From an uncultured Pseudomonadota bacterium (GTDB lineage: Bacteria > Pseudomonadota > Gammaproteobacteria > Steroidobacterales > Steroidobacteraceae): a DNA stretch of 35,837 bases. Under the pieces are notes generated by a model, which had not been told where the DNA came from, did not search any database, and saw nothing but the letters and a program-made list of their open reading frames with translations. Within the stretch, counting starts at the first letter, position 1. Each line of letters opens with the position of its first letter. The DNA lies in assembly GCA_903862885.1 (NCBI GenBank), contig CAIOZU010000024.1:1-35837 (forward strand), written 5' to 3'. A program made the translations under genes and the position numbers. Positions 9,634 to 18,406 of this stretch are shown here, in pieces.

Positions 9634-9651
9634 CTCAGCACAGAGGCTGAG
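9634..9651 (+). promoter_or_regulatory. Leader hairpin before the TonB receptor
   Basis: CTCAGC (9634-9639) and GCTGAG (9646-9651) form a perfect six-base inverted repeat with a six-base loop, lying between the candidate promoter and the ribosome site of the receptor. It could be an operator or an mRNA stem. No T-run follows, so it is not a terminator. Confidence 0.4.
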
Positions 9652-9688
9652 ACGTCAGACAATACAACTGCACTAAGGGGAATCTCGC

Positions 9689-12600
9689 ATGACGGTTTAC
9701 GTTGCGGCCTATCGCCGACTCGCGCTGATGACAGTGGCACTGATGCTAGCCGCCAGTCCCGTTGGGACCGTGTGGGCGCAGTCAGCAGAGGCGAATTTGC
9801 GCGGTACCGCACCCGCCGGCAGTACAGTCACGGCGCGTAATCTCGCCACGGGTCTGGTGCGACGAACCACAGTGTCAGCTGATGGCAGCTATAGCCTGAT
9901 CGGGTTGCCCTCAGGCACCTATGCGGTGGATGCGGGCAGTGGCACACAGACGCAAGTGGACTTGGCGGTGGCCTCCACCACCACTTTGGTGTTGGCGGGG
10001 TCACTCGGTGATGTCTTAGTGAAGAGTGGGCGAGAGGCAGGCCCTTCCCCGAGTGAGGTGAAAACCTCTGAAGTCGCTTTTGTCGTGTCGTTACATGACA
10101 TTGAGACGATCCCGCAAGTGACGCGTAACTTTTTAGAGTTCGCAGACACGGTGCCCGGCATGCAGTTCACCGTGGATTCGGATGGCAATACGCATTTGCG
10201 TGGGGGTGGCCAGAATCAAAATGCGATCAACGTCTTTATCGATGGCGTTGGCCAGAAAAGCTATGTCAAAGATGGTGGCATCACCGGCCAAGTGCAAACG
10301 CAGGGTAATCCCTTCCCACAGTTAGCGATTGGATCGTATAAGGTCATCACGTCAAATTATAAAGCGGAATACGATCAAGTCTCGAGTGCCGCCGTGACGG
10401 CGGAAACCAAGTCAGGGACAAATGAATTCCACGGCGAAGTCTTCACTGACTTCACCAATCAGAATCTGCGTGCGCTGACCAGTTCGGAGGCAGCCGCTGG
10501 CGTCAAAGTGAATTCGAAAAATAACGAGTACGGATTTTCGTTCGGTGGACCGATTATTGAGGATAAAGCGCATTTTTTCATGACCTATGAGGGCAAGCGC
10601 TTCAAGACGCCTGCCTCCATTGAGCCTGAGATATCGACAACCGACACGAATTTGCCGATCAATTCAATACTGCCGTCTAGTGTGACCTCTTTGTTTGGTC
10701 CTACCGAGCGGCCCTTCAGTTCAGATCTTTATTTTGGCAAGGTCGATGTGGAATTGACCGATAACGATCGTCTTGAGTTATCGGGTAAATGGCGCAAGGA
10801 CAACCAGGCCGACTTTGGGTCTGGCAAGTATGCCGCTGAGCATGGGACTAATCAGATCAATACGGATAATCGTTTAACCGCTCGTTGGCAACACACGGCG
10901 GATCGATTTACCAACGAGCTGCTTTTGACCTATGAAGACGCTTTCTTTGAGTCGCGTCCGCGCATCGGGGGCAATGGGGCGATTTACGATTATTATACGT
11001 GCCCCAGTGCGGCTTCCTGCGATCCCGGTCAATATAACGCTGAGTTCTTCGTTGCCGGTTCGGCGGGGCCACTCGATACGCAGGATAAAGGACAGCGTGG
11101 CGCAGCCATTCAGGATGATGTGACCTTCAGCAACTTATCGTGGCACGGCGATCATGTGGTGAAGCTGGGATTGAAGTACAAGGACATCCATCTGAAGGCG
11201 ATCGATGCCGGCGGTTTAGGGCCGCAGTTTTATTACATCGTTACCGATGCAGGTGTTGACCCGCAGCCTTATTACTTAAGTTTCGGTTATCCAACCGCCG
11301 GTCAGACGCCGGTGGTGAATACCACCGATCACCAGTTAGGACTTTATTTGCAAGACGATTGGGCGATCAGCAATCGCCTCACCGTCAATATCGGCCTGCG
11401 CTGGGATCAGGAGAAAATACCGTCTTATCTGAACTACGTGACACCCGCCGCTGTGGTCAACGGCATCAACAGCCAAGACCCGAGCGCGCCGCTGGGTCAA
11501 ACGTATGCGCAGACCTTGGCCCTAGGCGGTATTAATATCGCCGATTACATCTCGAACGGACACAATCGCAAAGCACCCACGAATGAGTGGCAGCCGCGCT
11601 TAGGTTTCTCCTTTGATGTCAATGCTGATCAACGACATGTGGTCTTCGGTGGCTATGGCCGCTCATATGATCGAGATTTATTCGATTACCTGCAGCTTGA
11701 GAACAACAAAGGCGCGCTGTCACAATATTCGGTGGCTTTTCAGACACCGGTGTTTGGTGGTCAGTGCTATCCGGACGCCCCGTGCTTCGCCTGGGATCCC
11801 AACTACCTTAACGGCCCACAGACTTTAGGCGCCTTGGCCGCTGCCGCGGGTCCGGAAACGGACTTGTTGCCGAATCGCTTAAAAGTCCCTTATTCGGATC
11901 AGGTGAGTGTGGGTATGCGAAACGCCGTGGGTGCGTGGTACACCAGTGCGACGATCTCCTATGTCCATTCAAAGGATGGTTTTGTCTTCAGTTGGGGTAA
12001 TCGTGACGCTAACGGCACCCCGTTCCCGGGTGGCTTTAAGTCTGGCAATGGCATTCCAGAACTGGGTAATTTGATCTTGGGTGATCATGGCAGTGAGACT
12101 AAGACCAAGCAGCTGCTGCTCTCGATTGAAAAACCCTACAGCAAAGTCTCGGGCTGGGGAGCGTCGATCGCGTACACCTATACGGATGCGACCATGAATC
12201 GCAGCATCAATGAACACTATTCGTTCAATTATGCAACGATTCGTGAGTATCCCTTCATTTTGTCTGATGCCGCTTCGAAGTCGCGCTTGGTGGCAACGGC
12301 GAGCCTGAACGGTCCGTGGGACACGGTGATTGGTGCCAAACTGACCTTGGCGACGCCGATACCGATTTCCTATGCAGCCAATTTACCGAGCGTCTCGGAT
12401 TATCAATCTGGGTATCGACCCGTCTCGCTGATGCCCGCCGGTGGCGGTTATAAAGACCTGGATCTTCAGGTCACCAAGAATTTTGCGCTTCCTCGCGGGC
12501 AGCTGTTTTATCTGCGCGCCGACTGGTTGAATGTCTTTAATACCTTCAATCCAGATGGCACCGGCAATGGCTATAACCTAGATTACGGTAATTATGATGG

Positions 12601-12691
12601 AGCGCCCTTAGCGCGGCCCACCGCCAATCGCTTAGGTAATATTTTAGGTACGCCGGCCACCTTCAAGCTGTCGGTGGGCTATCGCTTCTGA
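9689..12691 (+). CDS. Oar-like TonB-dependent outer-membrane receptor
   Basis: This 1000-residue outer-membrane transporter belongs to the group with an N-terminal carboxypeptidase-regulatory-like domain. Order: signal peptide to about residue 31 (cleavage after VWA), a beta-sandwich domain about 32-105 with GSYSLIGLPSGTYAVD, a plug from about 125 with VTRNFLEFADTVPGMQ and the NAINVFIDGVGQ segment, then a long beta-barrel ending in SVGYRF with the typical terminal Phe. AGGGGAA lies upstream of the ATG. Such receptors import large or hydrophobic ligands using TonB-ExbB-ExbD energy. The P450 and hydrolase block to the left is possibly its metabolic partner. Whether it is energised by the TonB-like protein encoded at 26838 is not known. 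The ligand cannot be predicted. Confidence 0.94.
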   Translation: MTVYVAAYRRLALMTVALMLAASPVGTVWAQSAEANLRGTAPAGSTVTARNLATGLVRRTTVSADGSYSLIGLPSGTYAVDAGSGTQTQVDLAVASTTTLVLAGSLGDVLVKSGREAGPSPSEVKTSEVAFVVSLHDIETIPQVTRNFLEFADTVPGMQFTVDSDGNTHLRGGGQNQNAINVFIDGVGQKSYVKDGGITGQVQTQGNPFPQLAIGSYKVITSNYKAEYDQVSSAAVTAETKSGTNEFHGEVFTDFTNQNLRALTSSEAAAGVKVNSKNNEYGFSFGGPIIEDKAHFFMTYEGKRFKTPASIEPEISTTDTNLPINSILPSSVTSLFGPTERPFSSDLYFGKVDVELTDNDRLELSGKWRKDNQADFGSGKYAAEHGTNQINTDNRLTARWQHTADRFTNELLLTYEDAFFESRPRIGGNGAIYDYYTCPSAASCDPGQYNAEFFVAGSAGPLDTQDKGQRGAAIQDDVTFSNLSWHGDHVVKLGLKYKDIHLKAIDAGGLGPQFYYIVTDAGVDPQPYYLSFGYPTAGQTPVVNTTDHQLGLYLQDDWAISNRLTVNIGLRWDQEKIPSYLNYVTPAAVVNGINSQDPSAPLGQTYAQTLALGGINIADYISNGHNRKAPTNEWQPRLGFSFDVNADQRHVVFGGYGRSYDRDLFDYLQLENNKGALSQYSVAFQTPVFGGQCYPDAPCFAWDPNYLNGPQTLGALAAAAGPETDLLPNRLKVPYSDQVSVGMRNAVGAWYTSATISYVHSKDGFVFSWGNRDANGTPFPGGFKSGNGIPELGNLILGDHGSETKTKQLLLSIEKPYSKVSGWGASIAYTYTDATMNRSINEHYSFNYATIREYPFILSDAASKSRLVATASLNGPWDTVIGAKLTLATPIPISYAANLPSVSDYQSGYRPVSLMPAGGGYKDLDLQVTKNFALPRGQLFYLRADWLNVFNTFNPDGTGNGYNLDYGNYDGAPLARPTANRLGNILGTPATFKLSVGYRF

Positions 12692-12696
12692 TGGTG

Positions 12697-12709
12697 TCCC
12701 CTGAGGGGA
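12697..12709. terminator. Small GC hairpin after TonB receptor
   Basis: TCCCC and GGGGA flank a three-base loop immediately downstream of the receptor stop codon. There is no T-run, so this would be at best a weak transcript-end structure. Confidence 0.25.
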
Positions 12710-12745
12710 GTGGGTCGCGCGCGGTGGGGCTATCCCGCCGTGCGC

Positions 12746-12768
12746 AAGGCCTTCGGTGAGCGGCCTTT
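12746..12768 (+). terminator. Candidate terminator between convergent genes
   Basis: AAGGCC (12746-12751) and GGCCTT (12762-12767) form a perfect six-base stem with a ten-base loop followed by only a short T tract. It lies between the receptor and the convergent YXWGXW lipoprotein gene. Confidence 0.35.
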
Positions 12769-12887
12769 AATGCGGGTGGGGCAATGGCCCTACGCAGCAG
12801 CCGATGATGCGTGAGATCTAGCGCCCGGCCGATAACACACCTTGTGTCTTCACGCACTCGTGCCAGCCGCTTGAGTGCAGTTGGCTT

Positions 12888-14213
12888 TTAGTGCGTCTCG
12901 TGATCGGCCTTGTCGCGATCAGATCCATTTCGGGGCGCGGGTCGAGTGGGCGCAGGCGCAACGGCGGGGGCGGGCGCTCTGACGGCCGGTGCCATCGGTC
13001 TCGGTGCCACCATCTCTTGTCTTGGGGCCGGCCTCTCGGGTTGAGGTGCCGCCATCTCGGGTCTGGGCGCAACCGCCCCTTGCCTTGGAGCTTGCATCTC
13101 CGGTCTGGGTGCGGCGGGTGGGCGTGGCGTGGCCATGTCGTATCGCGGCGCGGACATCTCCGTTCGGGGTGAGGGGTCCAGTCTTTGTGCGGGGGCGGCC
13201 ATCGGCGCATTGGGTGGGTAATCGGTGTGCGTCGTCGGCGCGGCCGTTGGCGGCTGATACGTGGGTCGCGGTGCGGACGCCGGCTGTGTCGGCTGATAAC
13301 GGTTGACGTTGGGCGCGTAGCGCTCGCTGTTGGGATGCTCGTTTGCGTTTGGCAGGTAACCGCTGGCCGGCGTATTGGCTTTGGGTGCGATCGGTGCGCG
13401 AGCGGGTACCACCCCAGTTCCGGTGAAAGCGCCGGGATGGGCGGTGGCCGCAATGGCCGGGTGCCCTTCATTAAAGCGGGCGAAAGCCGCTTGATTCTGG
13501 CTCGCTTGGGTGATGTGTCTGACTTGATCCGTGGTGGGCGCGGCGTGCTGTTCGCGCTCGACCTGACGTTCGTTGGCGGTGGGTGTGGCGAAGGTGCCGC
13601 GCGGTCCGCCGAGATGGCTGACGCGTGGCCCTTGCGCATTGTTATTCACAACGGTGACGTTGTAGGTGTTGTGAATGATCGTGGTGTTCACATTGGTGAC
13701 GGTGGTGTTGTAAGCGAAATGACCGCGATCCCAGCGACCCCCATAGTAGCCCGAGCCGCCATAACCACCTCCGTAGTTAATGCCGCCATAGAAGCCGACA
13801 TGGGTCCCCCAGTAGCCGGCATGAAAGACATAGAAGCCCCGGTCATAACCCCAATAGGCTGGGGTCCACAAAAAGCCCACGACCGGTGGCGTCACCCACG
13901 TCCCAGGCACCCAGTAGTAGCCGCCACTCCACGCCCAATAGCCCGGGGTCCATAAGTAGCCATCTTGCGGGCAGGGGGGCTGATCGTAATCTGGCAACAG
14001 GGGTGGCTCGGTTTGGACGGTGATCACGCCACTGGCCGTTTGCTCATAGACCGGGGTCGCCGTTGAGGGTGCATCGTAGAGGGCGTCGGTGGGTGCCGCG
14101 CGCTCGTAGACAATGGTTTCCGTGGCGCAGGCCGCCAATAGGGCGCAAAGGCTTGCGCTCAGCGCCAGTGGGGCGATGCGGGTCGGTGTTCGGTGGCGGG
14201 TCAATGTGTTCAT
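12888..14213 (-). CDS. YXWGXW-repeat lipoprotein with proline-rich tail
   Basis: This 441-residue exported protein starts at the ATG at 14213, where AAGG lies six bases upstream and a signal sequence follows immediately; a frame open to 14291 adds non-signal-like residues. The signal ends in an LLAAC lipobox at about residue 28, so it is a lipoprotein. Residues about 80-175 contain aromatic repeats such as YLWTPGYW, YWVPGTW and FLWTPAYW followed by a Gly/Tyr-rich stretch, the hallmark of YXWGXW-repeat proteins. The C-terminal half is Pro/Ala-rich and low complexity, with tandem seven-residue APRPE-like units. Function of the family is unknown; a cell-surface or periplasmic structural role is inferred. 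It diverges from the lipase gene. Confidence 0.88.
   Translation of the reverse strand: MNTLTRHRTPTRIAPLALSASLCALLAACATETIVYERAAPTDALYDAPSTATPVYEQTASGVITVQTEPPLLPDYDQPPCPQDGYLWTPGYWAWSGGYYWVPGTWVTPPVVGFLWTPAYWGYDRGFYVFHAGYWGTHVGFYGGINYGGGYGGSGYYGGRWDRGHFAYNTTVTNVNTTIIHNTYNVTVVNNNAQGPRVSHLGGPRGTFATPTANERQVEREQHAAPTTDQVRHITQASQNQAAFARFNEGHPAIAATAHPGAFTGTGVVPARAPIAPKANTPASGYLPNANEHPNSERYAPNVNRYQPTQPASAPRPTYQPPTAAPTTHTDYPPNAPMAAPAQRLDPSPRTEMSAPRYDMATPRPPAAPRPEMQAPRQGAVAPRPEMAAPQPERPAPRQEMVAPRPMAPAVRAPAPAVAPAPTRPAPRNGSDRDKADHETH
12993..13157 (-). repeat. Degenerate 21-base tandem repeats in lipoprotein tail
   Basis: Within the YXWGXW gene this stretch encodes about seven degenerate heptapeptides, including MQAPRQG, AVAPRPE, MAAPQPE, RPAPRQE and MVAPRPM. 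The unit is 21 bases, so copy-number changes would keep the reading frame. Confidence 0.7.
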
Positions 14214-14591
14214 GGCGAACCTTGAGTGGTCTGAAAGGACGTGGGGTGGCCGATAGGGTGTTTTGGGATGGCTGTTATCTGCGGCAGTCATCTAAAACCG
14301 TGGGTTCACTTTACTGCGTCGCTGGGTCGCTGGGTACTTCGGAAAACCAAAAATAATCTTCTGTTTGCAAACATGAAGCGAAGTTCATCTCATCCGGGCG
14401 TGGTATCGGGTTTCATGGGGTGGCTGGGATGCGCCTCGGGCGCGCGCCCTTGGTTCAGTGCGCCGGAATCCGCAGGCCGTCACATTTCGTCAGCGGGTCC
14501 CGGTGCTAACGTTATAGCGGTGCCCGATTGCGTCTCGGGCGGGTGCGTTTTGACGCACTGGATTCGCGTTCCTAAGTATGAGGATTTCCAC
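14214..14591. other. Divergent intergenic region before lipase
   Basis: This 378-base region separates the YXWGXW lipoprotein and lipase genes. The frame of the lipase stays open through it, but the encoded residues look non-coding. It contains the perfect palindrome at 14362-14373 and the hairpin GTGCGT-TTTG-ACGCAC at 14543-14558, both possible regulatory elements. Confidence 0.5.
14362..14373. promoter_or_regulatory. Perfect 12-base palindrome TGTTTGCAAACA
   Basis: An exact palindrome in the divergent intergenic region, followed directly by a second short dyad (ATGAA at 14373 and TTCAT at 14384). Compatible with a dimeric regulator's operator; no matching regulator gene is in the window. 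Confidence 0.4.
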
Positions 14592-16571
14592 TTGAGCGCC
14601 ATCTGTCCTGGTTTGTTGTTAGGGGTGTATCGGACGCTGGCGCTGAGCCGCCGTGCGGTGGTTGCGTTCGCCGCGATCACCGGGACGACGATGCTCGCCG
14701 GATGCGGGGTGAGTTCAACGGACCTTCAGGTGCAAGGCGTGTTGCCTGGACTGCAAGTCACCAACACCGTGACCTTTGCCGCGCAAACCCTAGCGGTACC
14801 GGTCAGTCAGTCCATTTCGATCACCAATACCGGCAGTGTGCCGCTGCTGATCACCGCGATCAGTCTGAGCGGCGCCAATGCCGCGGTGTTTTCTGAGACC
14901 AATCACTGCGTGAATGTGCAGGTGGCCGCCAGTGCCTCTTGTACGGTGACCCTGACCTTCGTGCCGGCTGCGGTGGGGACGGCCACCGCGACCTTAAGTA
15001 TCACCAGTAATGCGGTGTATGGCACGGTGTCCGTGGCCTTGACCGGCACTGGCGTTGCCCCCACGGGGGGCTTAATCATTAATTCGGCGCCCTTTCTGAT
15101 TGCGTCCTTCAGTGCGGCGGATATTGTGACGGCGCTGAACACAAGCCCGGTGGCTGCGCAACTGGCCAATGCCGGTGTGGTGCCGCAGTGCGGCGTCGAT
15201 ATTTACTCAATGAGTTATTGGACGGTGGGTGGTGCCGCGGAGTCCACCACCGCCACCGGCGCCATCATGGTGCCGACCGGCAGTGGTACATGCTCCGGTG
15301 CGCGACCGATCGTGTTGTATGCGCACGGTACGTCCACGAGTCAGAATTATAATCTGGCGAATATCGTGGATTCGAATAACCCGGCGTATGGTGAAAGTGC
15401 TGCGTTGGTTGCGATTTATGCCTCACAGGGGTTTATTGTGGTCGCGCCGAACTACGCAGGCTATGACGCCTCGACGTTAAGCTACCACCCGTACTTGAAT
15501 GCGACGCAGCAGTCTCAGGATATGTTGGATGCGCTGACTGCGGCGCGCAGTGCATTGCCGCTGGCATTGACACCCTCCACCACGGCCAACACGCAACTGC
15601 TGGTCACCGGCTATTCAGAAGGTGGCTATGTGGCGATGGCCACGATGCGGGCGCTGCAGGCGGCGAAGCAACCGATTACCGCGGTGGCCGCCGGGTCAGG
15701 TCCGTATGCACTTGAATTTGCGGGTGACACGTTATTTAAAGGCCAAGTCAACAACAGTGCGACCATCAATTTGCCTTTGCTGACGGCCAGCTATCAACGG
15801 GCATACGGCCTACAGGTTGCATCCTCAGATATTTATTCGGCCACTTACGCGAGCGGTATTGACAGCCTATTGCCTGGCACGCTCTCGCACTCAGCGCTGA
15901 TCAGTCAGGGCTTGCTGCCTGACACGGCGGTATTTAACAGTGTAGCCCCCAATGACGCCGATCTCGCTGCAGCGATCGCCCTGGTGCCGAGTGCGCAACT
16001 GGCGACCGCCAACGCGACCGGAGCCCAGGCACTGCTCGTCTCCTCGGTGACGACCGGTTTTGGCTTTGGATCCCCGGCTCTGGTGAACAACTCGTATCGG
16101 CTGAATTACTTGCTGGATGCGCTGTCAAATCCTGATCCGGTGCTTGTGCCCAGTGGCTATTCGGCCGCAGCCACCGCCCCTGCGATCAATGGCTTACGGG
16201 CTGCGCTGTGGCAAAATGATTTGCGCAATGGCGACTGGACACCGAGTGCGCCGCTGTTGATGTGTGGCGGTGGCAATGACCCCACCGTGCTGTTCCAAAA
16301 CACCACCATTATGCAGGGGCTGTGGACCGGTCATGCGAACGTGACCTTACTAAACGTCGATCCGGCGGCGAGTCCGACGTCGCTTGTGAATAACGCGCCG
16401 ACGAATTTACAGCTTGTCTTTGTGGCAGCCGCAAACGCCGTGGCGAGCTCCGCCGGTGGCGGGGCGGCGGGTGTGGCAGCGGTGACCGAGGCCTACCACG
16501 CCGCTTTGGTCGGGCCGCTGTGCGCGCTGGCGGCACTGGATTTCTTTAAGACAGCGCTCAGTGCTCCCTAA
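14592..16571 (+). CDS. Lipoprotein lipase/hydrolase with ASH-like domain
   Basis: This exported alpha/beta-hydrolase of about 659 residues resembles secretory lipases. A signal with SRRAVVAFAAITG ends in lipobox LAGC (Cys about 38). Residues about 52-154 form an Ig-like ASH/choice-of-anchor domain (SISITNTGSVPL, CTVTLTFVPAAVGT). The catalytic domain from about 165 has an oxyanion HG (about 245-246), nucleophile elbow GYSEGG with Ser342, a likely acid in CGGGNDPT and a His in EAYHAAL near the end. The start is uncertain: TTG at 14592 has GAGGA seven bases upstream, GTG at 14625 gives a more classic signal peptide but has no spaced ribosome site, and the frame is open to 14241. It probably acts on esters at the outer membrane or outside. 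Confidence 0.85.
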   Translation: MSAICPGLLLGVYRTLALSRRAVVAFAAITGTTMLAGCGVSSTDLQVQGVLPGLQVTNTVTFAAQTLAVPVSQSISITNTGSVPLLITAISLSGANAAVFSETNHCVNVQVAASASCTVTLTFVPAAVGTATATLSITSNAVYGTVSVALTGTGVAPTGGLIINSAPFLIASFSAADIVTALNTSPVAAQLANAGVVPQCGVDIYSMSYWTVGGAAESTTATGAIMVPTGSGTCSGARPIVLYAHGTSTSQNYNLANIVDSNNPAYGESAALVAIYASQGFIVVAPNYAGYDASTLSYHPYLNATQQSQDMLDALTAARSALPLALTPSTTANTQLLVTGYSEGGYVAMATMRALQAAKQPITAVAAGSGPYALEFAGDTLFKGQVNNSATINLPLLTASYQRAYGLQVASSDIYSATYASGIDSLLPGTLSHSALISQGLLPDTAVFNSVAPNDADLAAAIALVPSAQLATANATGAQALLVSSVTTGFGFGSPALVNNSYRLNYLLDALSNPDPVLVPSGYSAAATAPAINGLRAALWQNDLRNGDWTPSAPLLMCGGGNDPTVLFQNTTIMQGLWTGHANVTLLNVDPAASPTSLVNNAPTNLQLVFVAAANAVASSAGGGAAGVAAVTEAYHAALVGPLCALAALDFFKTALSAP

Positions 16572-16615
16572 TGCCGGCCGCAGGGGCGAGCGGCATGGAG
16601 GGGGTGTTTTTTTTT
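16571..16615 (+). terminator. Imperfect terminator after lipase
   Basis: ATGCCG (16571-16576) and CGGCAT (16591-16596) form a six-base stem starting at the stop codon; a nine-T run sits at 16607-16615, separated from the stem by a G-rich ten-base spacer. The spacer is longer than in a canonical intrinsic terminator. Confidence 0.35.
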
Positions 16616-16777
16616 CTTGGCTCAGCGGCCGCCGATGCGCCCGATCGGCTCTGAGCGGCGGTCATTTGATGGGTTTCGCTGATGGCCTTGGGTGGGATCA
16701 GGGCATCGGCGCGTGTTGTGTCGCATCATGTCTTTGGATCAGCTAATGTGCTCGCAACAACCCAAGGTGATCACCCC

Positions 16778-17713
16778 ATGCGGATGACGGTATACGGAAC
16801 AATGATCGCGACGCTGCTGTGGGCGCCGCTCAGTCAGGCGTCGCCAGATAATGTGGTGTGGCCCTTGCCGAGCACCCCGGTGGAAACCCCAAGGGACCAT
16901 CTAGAGGAGCCCGCACCGCGCTTGCCGCCGAGTGTTCTGACCGACCAATTTGCCATGAGTGTGATCGCACGCGCGAGTTCATTCGTGTCAGGTGGACAGG
17001 CCGGTAGTACGGCAGGCGCTATGGGTACGGTCTTTAGTGGCGAAGGCGATCTGGGACTTCAGTCAAAAAAATTGGCTTTCCCTGCGCTCGAGTTAAGTTT
17101 TCGTTTGGGCGATCGCCAACGTCTTTTGCTCGAGTATTTTGATTCTGATCGGGTCGGCACCGTGACCTTAGATCACGATATTAATTACCTCAATAAAGTC
17201 TTCCATACCGGGGATCGTCTGCAGGGCGAGCTCAATTGGCGGGTGTTTAGCGGCTCCTTTTTGCTGGATATCTTGCATGGCGATCGCTATGCCGCGAGTT
17301 TTTTGGCCGGTATTCAGGTCGAGCAGGCACTGTCCGCTATGCAGGTGGATTTATTAAGTATTCGTAGTTCCGTCAGTGCCACGGGGGTGATGCCGGTGGT
17401 GGGTGCTGAAGGCACCTGGCTGTTCGGTGACCATCAGCGCTGGTCGGTGGTTGCGCGCGGTAAGTATTTTAATACCCAGCGTGTGTACTTTGTGTACAAG
17501 CCGAGCCAGTTTGGCGCCACGCGCGAATTGCATCTGGATGTGCAGTATCGCGTGCAAAAAAATATGTCGGCAGGTATTGGCTACACCAATTTCCGAGCCA
17601 CTTCCGAGTTACAAACCGACGTGGCAGTGCCGGGTGCTGCGCACTTCAATTCAACCGGCCAACTGCAATTCGCGGTGCGTGGCCCAGAAGCGTTCTTTCG
17701 AGTGAGCTTTTAG
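16778..17713 (+). CDS. Predicted outer-membrane beta-barrel protein, unknown
   Basis: I do not recognise this 311-residue protein. It has a signal peptide (cleavage near LSQAS, about residue 22), a short Pro-rich linker, then alternating amphipathic strands with many aromatic strand ends (LSFRLGDRQRLLLEYF, YAASFLAGIQVEQ, LHLDVQYRV, LQFAVRG) and a C-terminal FFRVSF with terminal Phe, as expected for a BamA-inserted beta-barrel. The ATG at 16778 has AAGGTGA seven bases upstream; an earlier in-frame start at 16682 precedes a non-signal-like stretch. It converges with the next beta-barrel gene with only four bases between stop codons. Whether it belongs to the envelope machine to its right is unknown. 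Confidence 0.75.
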   Translation: MRMTVYGTMIATLLWAPLSQASPDNVVWPLPSTPVETPRDHLEEPAPRLPPSVLTDQFAMSVIARASSFVSGGQAGSTAGAMGTVFSGEGDLGLQSKKLAFPALELSFRLGDRQRLLLEYFDSDRVGTVTLDHDINYLNKVFHTGDRLQGELNWRVFSGSFLLDILHGDRYAASFLAGIQVEQALSAMQVDLLSIRSSVSATGVMPVVGAEGTWLFGDHQRWSVVARGKYFNTQRVYFVYKPSQFGATRELHLDVQYRVQKNMSAGIGYTNFRATSELQTDVAVPGAAHFNSTGQLQFAVRGPEAFFRVSF

Positions 17714-17717
17714 CGGC

Positions 17718-18398
17718 TTAGAAAATGAAATTGACGCCGACGCGAAGCTCAATATTGTTGGTGTTTTTGCTGAACCCCAAGGCGGTCGAGGAAAACATCC
17801 GATCGTTGACCTCAAAATTGACGTTCAGATGATCGGTGGGGAACACTTTAAAGCCGGCACCGAAGTTTTCGGCAAGGCGGGTTTGGCCTAAGAATTTCAC
17901 CGAACCCACGCCGCCAATGATGTAAAAGTCACTATTGAGTGCCACATTGCGACCGAAAAACACTTCGCCGGGTAAAAAGTTATAGCCTAAGGACACGGAG
18001 TCAAAATTCAGTACCCGAGCCGAGGAGCTGGTGAGGGGCACAAATCCGTAGGCCGCGACCTGAGCGTAGTGGTTGTTGCTCAGGGTGGTCTTGCCGAGGT
18101 CCGCTCTTAAGAAAAAGTCCTCTGATCGATACAGACCCACGGCCAGTCCATAGGAGGGGTTGGTTGAAAAGTCCTCAACCGACGTTGCTCCTAGCCAGCC
18201 ACCCACTTCGACATTGCCTTTGTCCGGCGTGAAGCGCTTGACGATGCGCCGCAGGACCTGTGGATCCACAGCGCTCGGTGGTGGACTGCTGTCGGCAGGC
18301 TCGGGGGCCTCTGCCTTGCGGGGCTTAGCGGCGCAGGCGCCAAGGCTTAAGCAGGCGATCATCAGGGCGAGTGGCAGGTGTCGTGTGGATAGATTCAT
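17718..18398 (-). CDS. OMP_myx_plus-type outer-membrane beta-barrel protein
   Basis: This 226-residue protein has a signal with possible lipobox LGAC (Cys about 22), a Pro-rich linker to about residue 45, then a domain with EVGGWLGATSVEDF, YRSEDFFLRADLG, SVSLGYNFLPGEVFFG and a C-terminal ELRVGVNFIF ending in Phe. This matches my memory of the outer-membrane beta-barrel domain found in myxobacteria and some gammaproteobacteria beside gliding-motility-type genes. It lies downstream of the SH3b lipoprotein gene on the same strand with an 8-base gap and is probably co-transcribed with it. By analogy with GltA/GltB it could be the outer-membrane port of the TolQR-driven machine encoded divergently. 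Identity of the family is moderately sure; role is inferred. Confidence 0.82.
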   Translation of the reverse strand: MNLSTRHLPLALMIACLSLGACAAKPRKAEAPEPADSSPPPSAVDPQVLRRIVKRFTPDKGNVEVGGWLGATSVEDFSTNPSYGLAVGLYRSEDFFLRADLGKTTLSNNHYAQVAAYGFVPLTSSSARVLNFDSVSLGYNFLPGEVFFGRNVALNSDFYIIGGVGSVKFLGQTRLAENFGAGFKVFPTDHLNVNFEVNDRMFSSTALGFSKNTNNIELRVGVNFIF

Positions 18399-18406
18399 CT
18401 GTCATA

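Larger units (their letters stand above)
9197..9688. other. Divergent intergenic region between MFS fusion and TonB receptor
   Basis: This 492-base stretch has no supported gene. It carries the promoter-like site and leader hairpin of the receptor gene near its right end (listed separately) and presumably the promoter of the GPP34-MFS gene at its left end, which I could not locate. Minus-strand open frames here overlap the receptor start and show no family signature. Confidence 0.55.

Noticed and set aside
9294-9812. Long minus-strand open frame across the receptor promoter
   Set aside because: It overlaps the signal peptide of the receptor gene, has no ribosome site or family signature, and its composition (many Arg, Ser, Pro) looks like antisense of coding and intergenic DNA.
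12960-13170. CRISPR-like array suggested by repeated GGTCTGGG/CCTCGGG patterns
   Set aside because: The units are in frame with a protein, degenerate and contiguous without unique spacers; they are coding heptad repeats.
12818-13639. 273-codon minus-strand frame within the YXWGXW gene
   Set aside because: It lies in another frame of the Pro/Ala-rich repeat tail; its Arg/Pro/His-rich content is what the repeat codons give when shifted by one base.
13185-13955. 256-codon plus-strand frame opposite the YXWGXW gene
   Set aside because: Antisense shadow of the lipoprotein gene with no recognisable domain; the opposite strand has a signal peptide, lipobox and family repeats.
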